Origin: Bemisia tabaci
Lineage: Eukaryota; Arthropoda; Insecta; Hemiptera; Aleyrodidae
Assembly (NCBI RefSeq): GCF_918797505.1
Contig: NC_092801.1
Location: 4,712,001 to 4,776,000 of the forward strand
Direction: 5' to 3'
Length of the DNA stretch: 64,000 nucleotides
This document shows positions 9,336 through 20,003 of the stretch, piece by piece (the stretch's first letter is position 1; every line of letters begins with the position of its first letter). A program made the position numbers and the translations under genes. A model generated the notes under the pieces. It was given only the letters and a program-made list of their open reading frames with translations. It was not told the origin of the DNA and made no database searches.

Positions 9336-9745
9336 CTTCGTAAGTGGGATTTTTCCCTGGGACAAATCTCGTGAAACGGCTCGTGGAGACAATGCCTGAG
9401 GAAAAGCGTCTTTAACCGCAAGTCGATATCATAATTGAATCAGTGAGAGGGAAAACACGCCAACTCGGAAAAATGGAAGTAATCAAGACACAAACATAAC
9501 TGCACAGTAGGTGAAGAAATTTGTCTAAGAAAAGGATGTTTGGTGCCGAAAGACAGGCACTTACGAACATTTTAAAGGTCCAAGTTTGAACAGATGCGCT
9601 GACTTCAATGACTTTTATAAAAATTTACCGCCTTTAATGAAAGTTGCGCATTTTCGAGTTATCGAGTTGGTGTGTTTTCGAACTCACTGATTCAAAGAGA
9701 ACTTAAAGTTATGGCCAGTGATGCGTGACTTTCGAATAACCCTGT
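9336..9745. mobile_element. Right end of 7280 element plus right half of split MITE
   Basis: 9336-9396 repeats the right end of the GGCCTTGTCTCC element (TGGGACAAATCTCGTGAAAC). From 9397 on, the sequence GAGGAAAAGCGTCTTTAACC and the closing GTGACTTTCGAATAACCCTG continue the right half of the 6699-type MITE whose left half ends at 7280. The two halves were one element before about 2.1 kb were inserted. Confidence 0.6.
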
Positions 9746-9759
9746 ATAGGGTTCGTGAT

Positions 9760-10041
9760 CAGGGTTGCAATTTTTCATGAAAAATAAAATCTTGAAATTT
9801 CGCGTGAGATATTTCATAAAATTTCAGAAATTTATGATAGAGATTGAAAAATACTAGTTCCTTATCATGTTTCGCGATATTTAAAAATTGTGACTTTCTT
9901 CTATTTTCGTGTGTTTTAATGCGAGTTGCATACTCCAGTCCCTGAAAAATATGGAATAATTCACCGTCTCGTGAGATGTCATGAAATAATTCACGGAAAT
10001 TTCCAATCTTTTATATTTTTCATTTCACGCGTGCAACCCTG
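9760..10041. mobile_element. hAT-type MITE family D, complete copy
   Basis: Ends CAGGGTTGCAATTTTTCATG and TTTCACGCGTGCAACCCTG enclose 282 bp without coding capacity. The flanks TTCGTGAT (9752-9759) and TTCGTGAC (10042-10049) are an 8-bp target duplication with one later change. The interior repeats GAAATTTCGCGTGAGATATTTC-type palindromes. Relatives lie at 6933, 14743, 47521 and, in the duplicated block, 59522 and 63578. Confidence 0.88.
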
Positions 10042-10695
10042 TTCGTGACATCTTTCAAAATCCAAAGAGACTAGTGCACAAGGTCTGAGATCGCCCATCG
10101 AATTCCACGGTTTTTTCTCCTTGAAATTTCATCCTTGAAAATCCATCTTATTTTTCATAAACTTTTCCATCTCAGAACGAGGTGCGCGACTTTAAGCAGT
10201 ATGATACACAAGCTGTAAGACAAGTGCTTTGTTAATAGGTTTTTTTAAACCAATTTTAACGTCTTTAATATTTCATACTTATTTCGGCGCATTTGCGACC
10301 AACAAACCCAGAAGGCGGGTTAGAATTTATCAATTCTAAAATGGTCATCGTTACGAGGAAGTTGAAACATTTCAAGAGAAGGATAAAGGGTACAAAGGTG
10401 GGGTTTTTCTTCTCGGATCTCGGCCGCCAACACGTAGGTCTCAGGTTTCTTCAAAAATTCTTCGATGTTTGATCTGTTCAATTTTTAATATTTCCGACTG
10501 AAAATTACTCAGTTTCGAGTCAAAACGTCTCGGATTTGTAGTGTGGTATTTTTGGCCTCGGGCTGCGTCGTAGAAATGTGTACCTACAAAGGGACATGGT
10601 GATAAGAGATGGATGAAACACATTAACCCGAATGCACACAACGAAAAAAACACATTAAATACAAAACAAGTTGGCACTGATCCTTTCCTATAGGC

Positions 10696-10988
10696 CTGCA
10701 GCCTGATTGTTGAAATTTTTGGTTTGTCGGGACGACATAGATGACATAGGTTAAAAGGCGGAGCGTGATTGGTCGGCTATGTCTCATCGCTGCTTTGTCG
10801 TGCTTTTTTCAGGTGGAATGGACGACATACTGTCGGAAACTGAAGAGGTGCCGTTAGCTTGTCGTGAGATCAAGCCGACATAGGCACGACAAAGCAGTGA
10901 TAAGACAGCCGACCATCACGCTCCGCCTTTTAACCTATGTCATCTATGTCGTCCCGACAAACAAGTAATTTCAACAATCAGGCTGCAG
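10696..10988. mobile_element. Long-TIR MITE, family E
   Basis: CTGCAGCCTGATTGTTGAAA is mirrored by TTTCAACAATCAGGCTGCAG. Further inside, GTTTGTCGGGACGACATAGA and TTAAAAGGCGGAGCG pair with their complements, so nearly the whole 293 bp folds on itself around CAGGTGGAATGGACGACATA. The outermost 20 bases resemble those of family C although the interiors differ. The same element is at 60457-60748. Confidence 0.82.
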
Positions 10989-11192
10989 TTGCTTTCTCAT
11001 TTTCTCGTTTTCATTTTCAAAGTTTTAGCTTTTGTCTCAGTTGAGGATGGGCATGTAATTGGTCCAAAATGTCCTGGTTGTGGTCATTCTATTTTCTTAG
11101 CCTTGTAAAAACCTCATGTTCAGAATGTAATGTGTTCTTAAACGTTCAAAGGTTCTTTTACACTCTACCTACACATGAAACGTCCCGAATAT

Positions 11193-11613
11193 CAGGTGTT
11201 CGAAACTCACAGGCGCCAAAGGCGGCCTCCTAAAAATTGAGGTGGCTCTGCGCCAAACGTGTGCCCCTAAAAAGTGCCCTTGAAATTTGGATTTTCAAAG
11301 GAAGTACACATCAATAAAGAAAGAAAAACAAGGTCTATTTGAATTGAACAAAACTCAGAATTTTCAGACTTTCAAGTGAAAACTTGCTTTTTCTATTCTT
11401 TACGATTTCAATCTCGGTGCTTTTGTCTTTCCCAAGTTACAGCTACTTACTACTTCTGATACAAAAACATCTTGCGTCTAACTTTTCACTAAAGGTGCCG
11501 TAATATATGGGCAAAAAGTCAATTTGGCTCCTAGAAAAGCTTCAATGGCGCCTAAAAATCGGGATTGATGCGCCACATGGCTCCTAAAACTCAAAGGTGA
11601 GTTTCGAACACTG
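11193..11613. mobile_element. hAT-like MITE, GTGTTCGAAACTCAC ends
   Basis: CAGGTGTTCGAAACTCACAG and its mirror GTGAGTTTCGAACACTG bound about 420 bp with repeated AGGCGCC and GGCTCCTAAAA motifs. There is no ORF of note. The duplicated copy (60926-61338) keeps the more regular left end CAGTGTTCGAAACTCAC. No convincing 8-bp duplication is visible, so the hAT label rests on the ends only. Confidence 0.6.
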
Positions 11614-12003
11614 ATTCTGATAACATATTTTCCAATCCAGAATTTTCCGTTTTGTACATGGTGTCCAGTTTTCTTGGCAAAGCTCATTCCCTGATTTTTC
11701 CCTGATTTTCAGGAGCTCATTCCCTGATGAGAAACCGAAGTTTTCTTCCACTTTCCTGGGATTTTCTTGGGGAAAAGAATACACTTTTCCAGAGTTTCAG
11801 AAATGCATATCGATTTTAATTCATCTTACAGCCATTTCTTTGGCGCACGTCAGATTAGACCGCCAAATGGACGTATTTCTACCAAACAGACCTATGTGCA
11901 AGTGATAAATATGGGGTGTGCTCGTAGTTCTCTTTGCGAATGAGTGAATGAGAATAATAAAGCGCCAGTGACGTCACGGCAATTCGAGTCGCGGCTCGAC
12001 GGG

Positions 12004-12840
12004 CTTCGTGTTGTTCGAGCCCACTGTGGCTCTCCCTTGTTCCACCGTCCACGCCTCAACCGCGCGCTTTCTCCGCCCCCGCGCAGGGAACCGACTGTGC
12101 GCCGACGAGAGGGATCCCTCCAGCTTTTCATCCCTGACCACCAGAGTTCGGGGTCTCATTTACATGCCCGTTCCCTTGTTTTTTCTACGTTTTGAAAAGA
12201 TAGGGGTTCGGCCAGTTCTCTGGTGAAATCAGACGCTCTCGACTTTGCCCTCGTCGCGCCCTAGTCGGAGCTCTCAATCCCGTCCTTTCCATCCCGTGCA
12301 CGCACGTTTACTGCTGCACACGCCCTTGCTCGCACGTCTACTGCAGCTTCCTATCCTTGTGCTCGCACGTGTACTGCAGCACCCCTGTCCTTGTGCTCGC
12401 ACGTATACTGCAGCGCATGTCCTCCTGTGTGGCACGCACGACTAATGCTGCGCCTCCAACCTTCACCTGTCCCTTAACGTCTTTCCCCCGGACATAAGGA
12501 TTGAAGTGTTGTAGCCCTATGTATGTATTTGTCGTGTATTTTCCCTGTGTGAAGTGTACATATTGTTGAGAAATAAAGATTTGAACTGTAAGATTAAGAT
12601 CTCCTGATGATGATCCATGTCGTGGGCTCGTAGCGGCAAATCGAACTTTCTGAAGGAATCTTACATATCTTGGTTCTAGTCACAGCTCCTATTTCTCAGC
12701 TGGTCCCTCGCGCTCCCGCCCAGTGTCACATTAAAAGTGGCTAAGGAATGCCTGCCATTCTATAGTGGATGGGACAGGATAGTCAAAGTAAAATCGAACG
12801 GATCATTTATCACCTCCCGCCCACCATCTTCATCCACAAC
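12004..12840 (+). mobile_element. Copy-specific 837-bp insertion, LTR-like
   Basis: This block is absent from the otherwise matching second copy (junction near 61729). It is C-rich, has a polyadenylation-type AATAAAG near 12573, and near 12617 reads CGTGGGCTCGTAGCGGC, resembling the sequence that follows the LTR of Ty3-like retrotransposons. Around 12295-12450 a 30-40-bp unit with GCTCGCACGTNTACTGCAGC is repeated about four times. It may be a solo or broken LTR; no retrotransposon proteins are seen. Confidence 0.4.
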
Positions 12841-13120
12841 ATCTCGTTATTGAGGGAGTCTTTAACTCATGAGCCTGTCCACAACGCTCTCTTGCCATGC
12901 CCGCGGCTCATGAGTTCCGCATTCAGTTGGCACATAGGTCTGTTTAATAGAATGTAATATTCCGCTTTTCCAATTCTATAGAAGGAATCACGCCCACTTT
13001 TACATTGCTTCTTATGCAGCTTTCTAGAGCACACCCCATATTTCTCACCTTCACATAGGTCTGTTGGGTAGAAATACGTCCAAATGTGAGAACGAAATGA
13101 TTCCTGGGTGGTTGGAGAAG

Positions 13121-13780
13121 AGATTCCCGGTTTCTGGAACAGATTCCCTGATTTTCCCGGTCAATTCTCATTCCCTGATGAATCCCGGTTCTTAACAAAC
13201 TAGACACCATGGTTTCATATCAACGTGGACTCCTTGGGGCCTTCCTGGATTTAAAGAGAAACACGTCTTTAAAAATAAGAAACTGGAACCTTCACGGACG
13301 TGAAGAAGGAGTGGGTCTTCTGGATGACGGAGAGGTAGTGGTTTCAAATATGAATATAGATTTGAACTAATCTTACAGCCATTTCTTTAGCGCACGTTCA
13401 AAATTTTAATTCAAAAATGTTCTTGGTGTTGATATTATCTGGTCAATGAAAGCTTCTACATTATTCCCGGTTGCTGGAACAAATTCCCTGATTTTCCCGG
13501 TTACTGGAACAAATTCTTTGATTTCCCCGGTTTCTGGAACAAATTCTTTGATTTCCCCGGTTTCTCGAACAGATTACCTGATTTTCCCGGTAAATTCTCA
13601 TTCCCTGATGAATCCCGGTTTTTAAAGAACTAGACACCATGGTTTCATATCAACGTGGACTCCTTGGGGCCTTCCTAGATTTCAAGAGAGACACGTCTTT
13701 AAAAATGTGAAACTCAAACCTTCAAGGAGGTGAAGAAGGAGTGTGTCTTCTGGATGACGGAGAGGTGATGGGCTGCGGAG
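13121..13780. repeat. Tandem duplication (offset about 430 bp) with CCCGG minisatellite
   Basis: The segment around 13121-13345 recurs at 13553-13775, including ATGGTTTCATATCAACGTGG and the exon end next to it. Between them (13463-13600) a 36-bp unit built on GGAACAAATTCTTTGATTTC plus CCCGG is repeated about four times. The duplication also copied the last 47 bases of the host exon (pseudo-exon 13336-13290 on the minus strand, donor GTGAAG|GTTCC), which now lacks an acceptor. Confidence 0.75.
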
Positions 13781-13913
13781 GGGGTGCTGCGCTCTCGCTC
13801 GGCGGCGCGGGCCGTCTCCAGCCGGACGTCCCCGCGGTGGCTCAGCTCCGAGGCCGACTTGGAGAGGTGCCGCCCCATCAGCGAGGGGCTCTCCTTGATT
13901 CGACATCTTAGAC
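13720..13913 (-). CDS. Exon of Ser/Arg-rich host gene (exon 2 seen)
   Basis: On the minus strand the acceptor CTGTGCAG precedes 13913 and the donor TTGAAG|GTTTGAG follows 13720. The 194-nt exon (two leading bases plus 64 codons) has very high GC at third positions. It encodes LRCRIKESPSLMGRHLSKSA, then a charged stretch (LETARAAERERS), then HHLSVIQKTHSFFTSLK. The end in phase 0 fits the exon at 6644-6443, and the start fits the phase-1 end of the exon at 15032-14719. Serines next to arginines suggest kinase sites in a disordered region. I do not recognise the family. An intact second copy lies at 62805-62612. Confidence 0.68.
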
Positions 13914-14538
13914 CTGCACAGATCAACAAACGGCCCCGCTTAGATTATCCCACAACTCCAACATACACACTAGAAAAAAATTCTCGGCGTTTTTACCAAG
14001 GTCCGTTGGTACCTATGCCATCTCACTTTATTTTACCGATTATTGGTAATTTTACCAAGACAGACTGGTAAGCTTACCTAAAAAACGGTATTTTTACTGT
14101 TTCAAATTTTCAGGAACTTTAGATCAAAAAACAAACAAGATTTTCTGAAAACTTGAAAGAAAAATATTCATGAGTTGACAAGGGAATTCGTGTTTTATCA
14201 AAGACAATTTGGAAACGCCTGAAGGTTCATACGGCGTTTTTCATTAGCACGACCGTCTAGTGGTCCAGTGTAGGATGACAGCGAGATAGTGCACTGAAAA
14301 AAAAAATCACGGTGTATTTACTGAGAGAAGGGTAAAATAACCAAGAATTCAGGGTTGTATTTGATCCCAGTCTTTTTCTTGAGAAAATTACCATTTATGG
14401 AATTTGTAATTCACCGCGAAATCTTCGTGAATTCTATTGAACTTTTTCGGTAATTTTACTGGACCTTGGTAAAAACGCCAATATTTATTATCGACTGTGG
14501 TAGAGTTACCGAAATAAAATGGCAAAGTTTTTAGAGTT

Positions 14539-14695
14539 TAGAAATGGCTCATACGGCGTTTTTCCTGAGCATGGCAGAAACATGAGTTTAAAAGCTCATA
14601 CGCGTTTTCTGAGCATGGTCTCAAAACTTGATTTAAAAGGCTCATACGGCGTTTTTCCTGAGCATGGCAGAATACACTTGAGTTTAGAAAGGAGT
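14539..14695. repeat. CTCATACGGCGTTTTTC repeat cluster
   Basis: Three units with GCTCATACGGCGTTTTTCCT and GAGCATGGCAGAA follow one another. The same core appears singly at 14228, 43547, 43985 and 63119, and clustered at 63430-63520. It is a dispersed element core, non-coding, origin unknown. Confidence 0.6.
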
Positions 14696-14718
14696 ACACT
14701 GAGGAATCCGGCACGTAC

Positions 14719-15032
14719 CGTCTTGACGGGCAGGGTGTCGACCAGGATGGCAAAATGTTATGAAAAATAAAATGTTGAAATTTCACGTGAAATATTTCGT
14801 GTAAGTTCGGAGATTTTTGAAAGATATTCAGAATTACTGGTTCCTCTTCATGTTTCGCAAAATGACAGAATAGTGAATTTCTTCTTGAATGGTGTGTTAA
14901 GTGCGGGTTACGAAGTCGAGTCCCTCCGAAAATTGAAAATATATCACTGAAATTTCCGATCTTTCATTTCTTGCCCCTTACGTTTCATGCCACCCTGGTC
15001 TGGTGTCGACTGCTGCCGCGACTCTCCGAAAG
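14719..15032 (-). CDS. 46-nt exon of Ser/Arg-rich gene, split by a MITE
   Basis: On the minus strand the acceptor CTCACCGCAG precedes 15032 and the donor AAGACG|GTACGT follows 14719. The direct repeat GTGTCGAC stands at 14735-14742 and 15003-15010, with a 255-bp hAT-type MITE between. Without the MITE and one repeat the exon would be 46 nt, start in phase 0 and end in phase 1, which fits the next exon (13913-13720). The residues would be Ser/Arg-rich, like the other exons. With the MITE in place the exon is presumably broken or skipped. The same insertion is present at 63866-63554. Confidence 0.42.
14743..14997. mobile_element. hAT-type MITE family D, in an exon
   Basis: Ends CAGGATGGCAAAATG and CATGCCACCCTG, interior GTTGAAATTTCACGTGAAAT, related to 9760-10041. 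The flanking 8-bp GTGTCGAC marks the target; five extra bases (GTCTG) stand between the right end and its duplicate, perhaps from imprecise joining. Confidence 0.7.
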
Positions 15033-15481
15033 CTGCGGTGAGAATTAAAGAAAAATCTTGTAATAGAATGGGGCCATATCACTTACGTTTTAGGGCCACA
15101 TTCCATTATGCTTTCTAGCTCATTCGGGCCGAAAGCCATCGATTTCGCAAGTGCAGGCTCAGACGAGCATTTGGATGTTTATTGTATCCGTCTCGGAGCG
15201 CCGATTTATCTCGCAATCACGTCTTCGACGTCATCGCTCGATCGGCTGCTACGAGATGTATGTTCTCGAGATTCGCGGCGGATTCATTCGTATCTTCGAG
15301 GCAGCGAGTATAGGAGCATCTAGCCAGTGCATCTTGTGTATACCGTTGTATTTTGTATCGAGATATAGATCAGCTCTACCGTTTGACTACGAGCGTTGGA
15401 TTATTTCATCCCCCCCCCCCCCCCATTACAATCTATCGACGACTATCTTGACAGTTTTGTGAAGATAGCAATTGGGACGAA

Positions 15482-16023
15482 ATCAATAAATAAAGTTGAC
15501 ACTGTTTTAAGAGAATATCGTGTTGAATTACGAAAATGTAATACTAATTGCCCTGTGATGCTTCTCCCAGAGCGTTTGGGGCATACAGTTTCGAGAAATG
15601 GAAAAACAGCAACGCTTCTGATCTTGTGTGTTCAAAATCTGGAATAGCGCCTCTAACGTACACAACAATACCACGATTAGAGCTGCGTGGTGCTGTGCTA
15701 CTAGCACAATCGATTGCAAAAGTTCGGGAAACTTTAAACGTAAAAGTCTTTAACTTAAAGGATAAAATATTCTGTTGGTCTGATTCAGTAATTGTACTCT
15801 CATGGGTTGCATCCTCAATTGAAAATAAAGACAAATATGATGCAAAAAGAGTTACTGAAATTCATTCATTATCAAAAATGCGGGATTGGCACTACGTCCC
15901 GTCAGCAAAAAATCCAGCAGATGTGTTAACAAAGGGAAAACCTCCCACTGGGGAAAAAACTTCCTATTGGCTGATCCTGTAGTTCAACCTGCTACTCCTA
16001 CGACGTCTAGCGAATCGGTTTAA
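15482..16023 (+). pseudogene. BEL/Pao retrotransposon RNase H fragment
   Basis: The frame 15548-15982 reads CDASPRAFGAY (the first catalytic Asp of retroelement RNase H), LVCSKSGIAPL, IPRLELRGAVLLA, FCWSDSVIVLSWV and HYVPSAKNPADVLTKG, in the order found in the Pao RNase H region that follows the reverse transcriptase. A stop lies just before 15548 and a shift after about 15955; another frame then runs on to 16023. Reverse transcriptase, protease and Gag are missing upstream. Codons are AT-rich, unlike the GC-rich integrase at 20.3 kb, so the two pieces probably belong to different elements. Confidence 0.88.
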
Positions 16024-17998
16024 ACGTAACGTCCACCTGTGGAGGAGGTTACTGCACCCCAGCCTGCGAGGAGAGGTAAGGTATAGTCGTACTCCGAGAC
16101 ACTGTTCGAGCCACCCATCCGCTCCAGGCTACGATAGGAATGCGCGAATTGAGGGGATTAGGTACCTTTGAAGCGTGCCAGTAGGGCTCGCTTTTTGAAA
16201 TCACTCGGATGTACCATAGTACAGCACACAGATCAACCAATGCTATTCAACGGGTCGTCCAAATACTTTTTTCCTCGCACCCGTTTCTTTGTCTTTGAAC
16301 CATTACACTGTCAAGCCCTGATGGTCTTTTACCAAATAATCTAATGAACTGCTAATTGGAAACCCTTGAGAACATTTTTCTGTCAAAACCGTATTATTCA
16401 ATTTGACAGAAACCTCATAGGAGCTCTCTTACGCTCGGAGGACTCAACTCTAGAACCTTCTTTCCCGCCAAAACTCTATTGCCAATGAGCGTCTTGCACT
16501 GTAAGTGCAATCTGTGATGAGCCTCGTGACTCATTATACTATGTACTAACCATGGCCCCTGCCGAAATCCACTAAAACCACTACAGTTATCTCGCGATAT
16601 AGCTTTGGGTGTCCGGTTTCGAGCAAGGCAATAAAAGACGGCGAGGCGATTAACCGATTAACCATTCACCGTGATGCCAGGATCCACCAAATTTTCTCAA
16701 AAATTGTTTTCCGTCTATTTAGCGAGTTTTTCCTTACTTTCCGTTAAAGTACAAATAAAAAGAGACCTCATTTGTACAAATCGGCCGAATAGGAGAGAAG
16801 TTACAGTTCGAAATCCAAAGAGATTAACTGAACGCGATTTCGATGCACGGCAGTTCGCCCAAATCACGGTCGTGCGCAAATGCCGCATATCAGCTTAAAA
16901 TCAAGATAATTGGACGGAATCTTTAAAATTAATTTACATTCAACGTTCATGAATCAATATTTTCTCCCAAATTTAGCAAAAAGTACCAATTGATGCAAAA
17001 AGCAAAGACGTGAAAATAAGAGGTATTTGTCCAACATTTCAGTTATTCGGCACGCTTTTCCAACATACTCATGTTGGATTTTTTCTTCTTGTTTTTTTTT
17101 AGAAGGATTGCGCGAACGACACAGAGACCGATCGGTCATCAATATTTGACTCCAATCGTGGAAGGCGCTATTGATACAACTATTTCACCACGGGGGATGT
17201 CCACACTGCAGCTTGCTAGATTGAAGGCGTTCTGCACTGTGGTGACGGCTCGGTCTCACCGCGCCTACGCGGTGCTGGCAGCGGAACAAAACTAGAACAT
17301 CGCTTCGACATTCTCCACCTGCTTTCTGTTTCTATCATAGTTTACCGACAATAATGAGTCATACTTGCAAAATTTTGAATCATCGCTGATGCTTTTTTTT
17401 TTGGCAAGGATTGCGCGAATGGCAAAGACGGTATTTCTGTTAATTTTATTCATGTGGCGTCAACGCAGCAGACTCGCCCGAATATTTGAATCTCTCTTAT
17501 CAGGAGCTCTTTTTTACTGTACATTCCTTATTGGCATCATTGTATTTCAGTCTGTGAGCCACGTATTTAAGTGTTTCAAAAAAAATTAAAAAAGGAAAAA
17601 GAAAAAAGAATATAAAAGAACGATTAATTTTTCAAACCCGCCCGTTTATTTTGTAAGCATGCGACGCGTTCTTCTTCCTTCGTGATGAAAGACCGCGATT
17701 ACTTTCTTGCTGAGAATTATCTGAGACACTCACTTCACTCTGATTTTTGGCTGGCTATTAGGAATGTTACCACTTGTGACAGAGAAATATAAATATTTCG
17801 CACACCATTAGCGTATTCCTAATGTTACGCATTCGCGCAATCCTGTTTCACCGCCGTCCCACTCCTGCACGCTCTGGCTACATCGAAGACAGCTCTAACC
17901 AATTATCCACTCCCTATCCCGTTGTTGATTCCATCTATGTTACGATTGACACCGCAGACACAGAGAATTTCTTCACCCTCCTCCGTGAGATTTACCTT
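16024..17998. other. No recognisable gene
   Basis: The only longer frame is 16671-16898 (75 codons, basic), preceded by AATAAAAG 40 bases upstream; it matches nothing I know. Two stretches around 17085-17130 and 17390-17430 share a T-run followed by AAGGATTGCGCGAA, so they are probably copies of one small repeat. Confidence 0.5.
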
Positions 17999-18240
17999 CA
18001 CTGAAAAAAAAAAAAAAAAACAATGGATCTAGAGTCCAGACTCTTGAAAACATTGACAAGAAGATTGACTCTTGATTCAATCAGATTTAGGCTTTAATCA
18101 AAAGGAAATCCGCTCAAATTAAGAGGCTTGGTTCTTGATTTAAGCTTAAATCTGATTGAATCAAGAGTATTTTTTCTTACCGATGTTTTTAAGAGTCTGG
18201 ACTCTAGATCCAATGTGTTCCCCCCCCCCCCCCCCCAGTG
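17999..18240. mobile_element. Foldback MITE, family B, copy 2
   Basis: CACTGAAAA with an A-run at the left and a C-run followed by CCAGTG at the right. The arms (GATCTAGAGTCCAGACTCTT and AAGAGTCTGGACTCTAGATC) are perfectly complementary over 20 bases. The T-run usual at the right end is replaced by 18 Cs, possibly a sequencing or assembly effect. Confidence 0.8.
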
Positions 18241-18629
18241 TTGGTGTGTAATATCCGGACGAGCGCTATCGGGCGGTCGGCGTTATTTCAGCTGAGAATT
18301 AAGTTCTAATATGTAGATTCATTATGAAATCTCGTAGAGATCACGGCGGGGTCACCACATTTTATGAACGTAATTATACTATAAAGAAAAAGGGAAAGGA
18401 TAACAGGGAAAATAAGGTGATGAATGACAGATATATGTAGGAGCGACCATAGGAGACAAATATACCGGTACAAATATATAGGTATAATATAGGAGGATAG
18501 TTGTTGGTATGATTATGCGTGTGTGGAGTTTTTTTTTTTTTAGTTTATATTGACTATGTGTGGTATTCGCACTAAAAATTTATAATACGAGATATTATAA
18601 TAGTTTGTATTTCTGATATGTTGTTGCAG

Positions 18630-18800
18630 TTCTACTGTACAATCGTCAAACCGATCTTCTACGCCGTTGGCAACCCGATCGTCTACTGGTGCTCGTGGAG
18701 CTATCTCGCGCTCGTCTCGTCAACAAAGGATCTCTTCGAGCGGGTCCAGTACAAAAATTGAAGATCCAGAGGAAGCTCGTGATAACCCGACACCCAAGGG
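18630..18800 (+). CDS. Ser-rich exon A of a candidate spliced gene
   Basis: Acceptor TTGTTGCAG before 18630, donor AAGGG|GTAATT after 18800. One leading base, then 56 codons in an open frame rich in Ser, Arg and Thr (SSSGSSTKIEDPEEARDN near the end), with two bases left over. The next exon (19459) supplies exactly one base to restore the frame. Likely a disordered protein; no domain is visible. Confidence 0.45.
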
Positions 18801-19458
18801 GTAATTTGGAAAATTATATCAGCTACCTTTTTTTTTTTTTTTTTTTCCACATTCATAATACGAAATTTTTCCCGTTTTTCGTATGTAGCGTTGTAATCGA
18901 ACAGTTACGAAAATCGCCTATCATAATCGACTTAGTTGCGTATAAGCAACGCTCTCGTTTTATATTTTGCGCTATTTCGTTAGGAATGTTACAAGGGATC
19001 TGCTACGACGATCGTATATCGTAATCAACATCATTTCTTATAAGCGATGTTGCCACTTCATATTTAAATTTCCAGTGGTCGGGTAATGCAGCAATCGGGG
19101 GTCCGGATACAAGTAAAGGTCATATTAGGAGCGGTAGTAACCGACCAGTCGTGATTATAAATTTAAAATAACACTGAATTTTTTATTTTTAAATTTAATA
19201 TAATGGTAAATTTAACTATTCATAGTGGGAACCGCTAATTTAAGACTGAATCCGTACTTAACTACATTAATCCACAATAATATGTTTGTGTTAATGATCA
19301 TGGGATTTATTTACGCGTCAAGAGTGAGCTGTTACAAACATTCCGGGTTATTACCCGGGATCTGACAACCAACCTTCGTGCGAGTAACGTAATTAGTGAA
19401 ACATAATTTTACAGTGTGGACTTCTATCTAATTATATTTAATTTCATTTTCGCGACAG

Positions 19459-19614
19459 GAACCTCGGACAATATTCTGCATCGTCACCCAGAGGATCGTA
19501 CTCGGAAGCATTGTCCCCCAGAAATTCTAGAGAGTCATCGCCGACTGGAGACGTCGTTGAGGAGTCCTCCCATGTTGCTTCTCGGCTATCTCAGGCTGCA
19601 GGAGACCCGAATAT
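19459..19614 (+). CDS. Ser-rich exon B
   Basis: Acceptor TTCGCGACAG after a T-rich tract and donor AATAT|GTAAGT. The frame set by exon A is open throughout: NLGQYSASSPRGSYSEALSP, then further Ser/Arg residues, ending near LSQAAGDPN. Two bases remain, completed by the first base of the exon at 19741. Three exons agreeing in phase and in composition make chance unlikely. Confidence 0.48.
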
Positions 19615-19740
19615 GTAAGTTTGCAACAATTTTATTCGTGGATCGATTTGAAGTATATCTCACTTAGATACAGTAGTTCTTAGCATATAACTTAACCTGA
19701 GCTGTTGTCATTCTAATATGTGATTCTTATTCAATCGCAG

Positions 19741-19947
19741 CTTAACTCAGATACCCGGTTTGTCGTCGAGTGCCACAAACACAGGGGCGGATCACCTTCT
19801 GTCAGATGACTCCTCGGACGGAATTTTTGTAAATTTACAAGTATCGAGTGACAACCATCCGGTTGACGGCTCACCGGCACCCCGTCAAAACGAAAGTTCT
19901 CGCGATGCCACTGCTCCAAACGTCTCACCTTCACCACTTCCTAATAG
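19741..19947 (+). CDS. Ser/Asp-rich exon C
   Basis: Acceptor TTCAATCGCAG, donor AATAG|GTAAAT. The frame continues from exon B: LTQIPGLSSSATNTGADHLL, then an acidic SDDSSDGIF patch, then a Pro/Ser-rich end. Two bases remain; a following acceptor (AATATATAG at 20003) would join it in frame to the Pao-derived ORF at 20004. Confidence 0.48.
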
Positions 19948-20003
19948 GTAAATAGACAACACGTTACTTCCTTACTGTTCCTTCTTTCATTTCTAATATA
20001 TAG

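Noticed and set aside
13284..13336. Second, alternative host exon next to 13913-13720
   Set aside because: Only the last 47 bases were duplicated and no acceptor or open frame precedes them.
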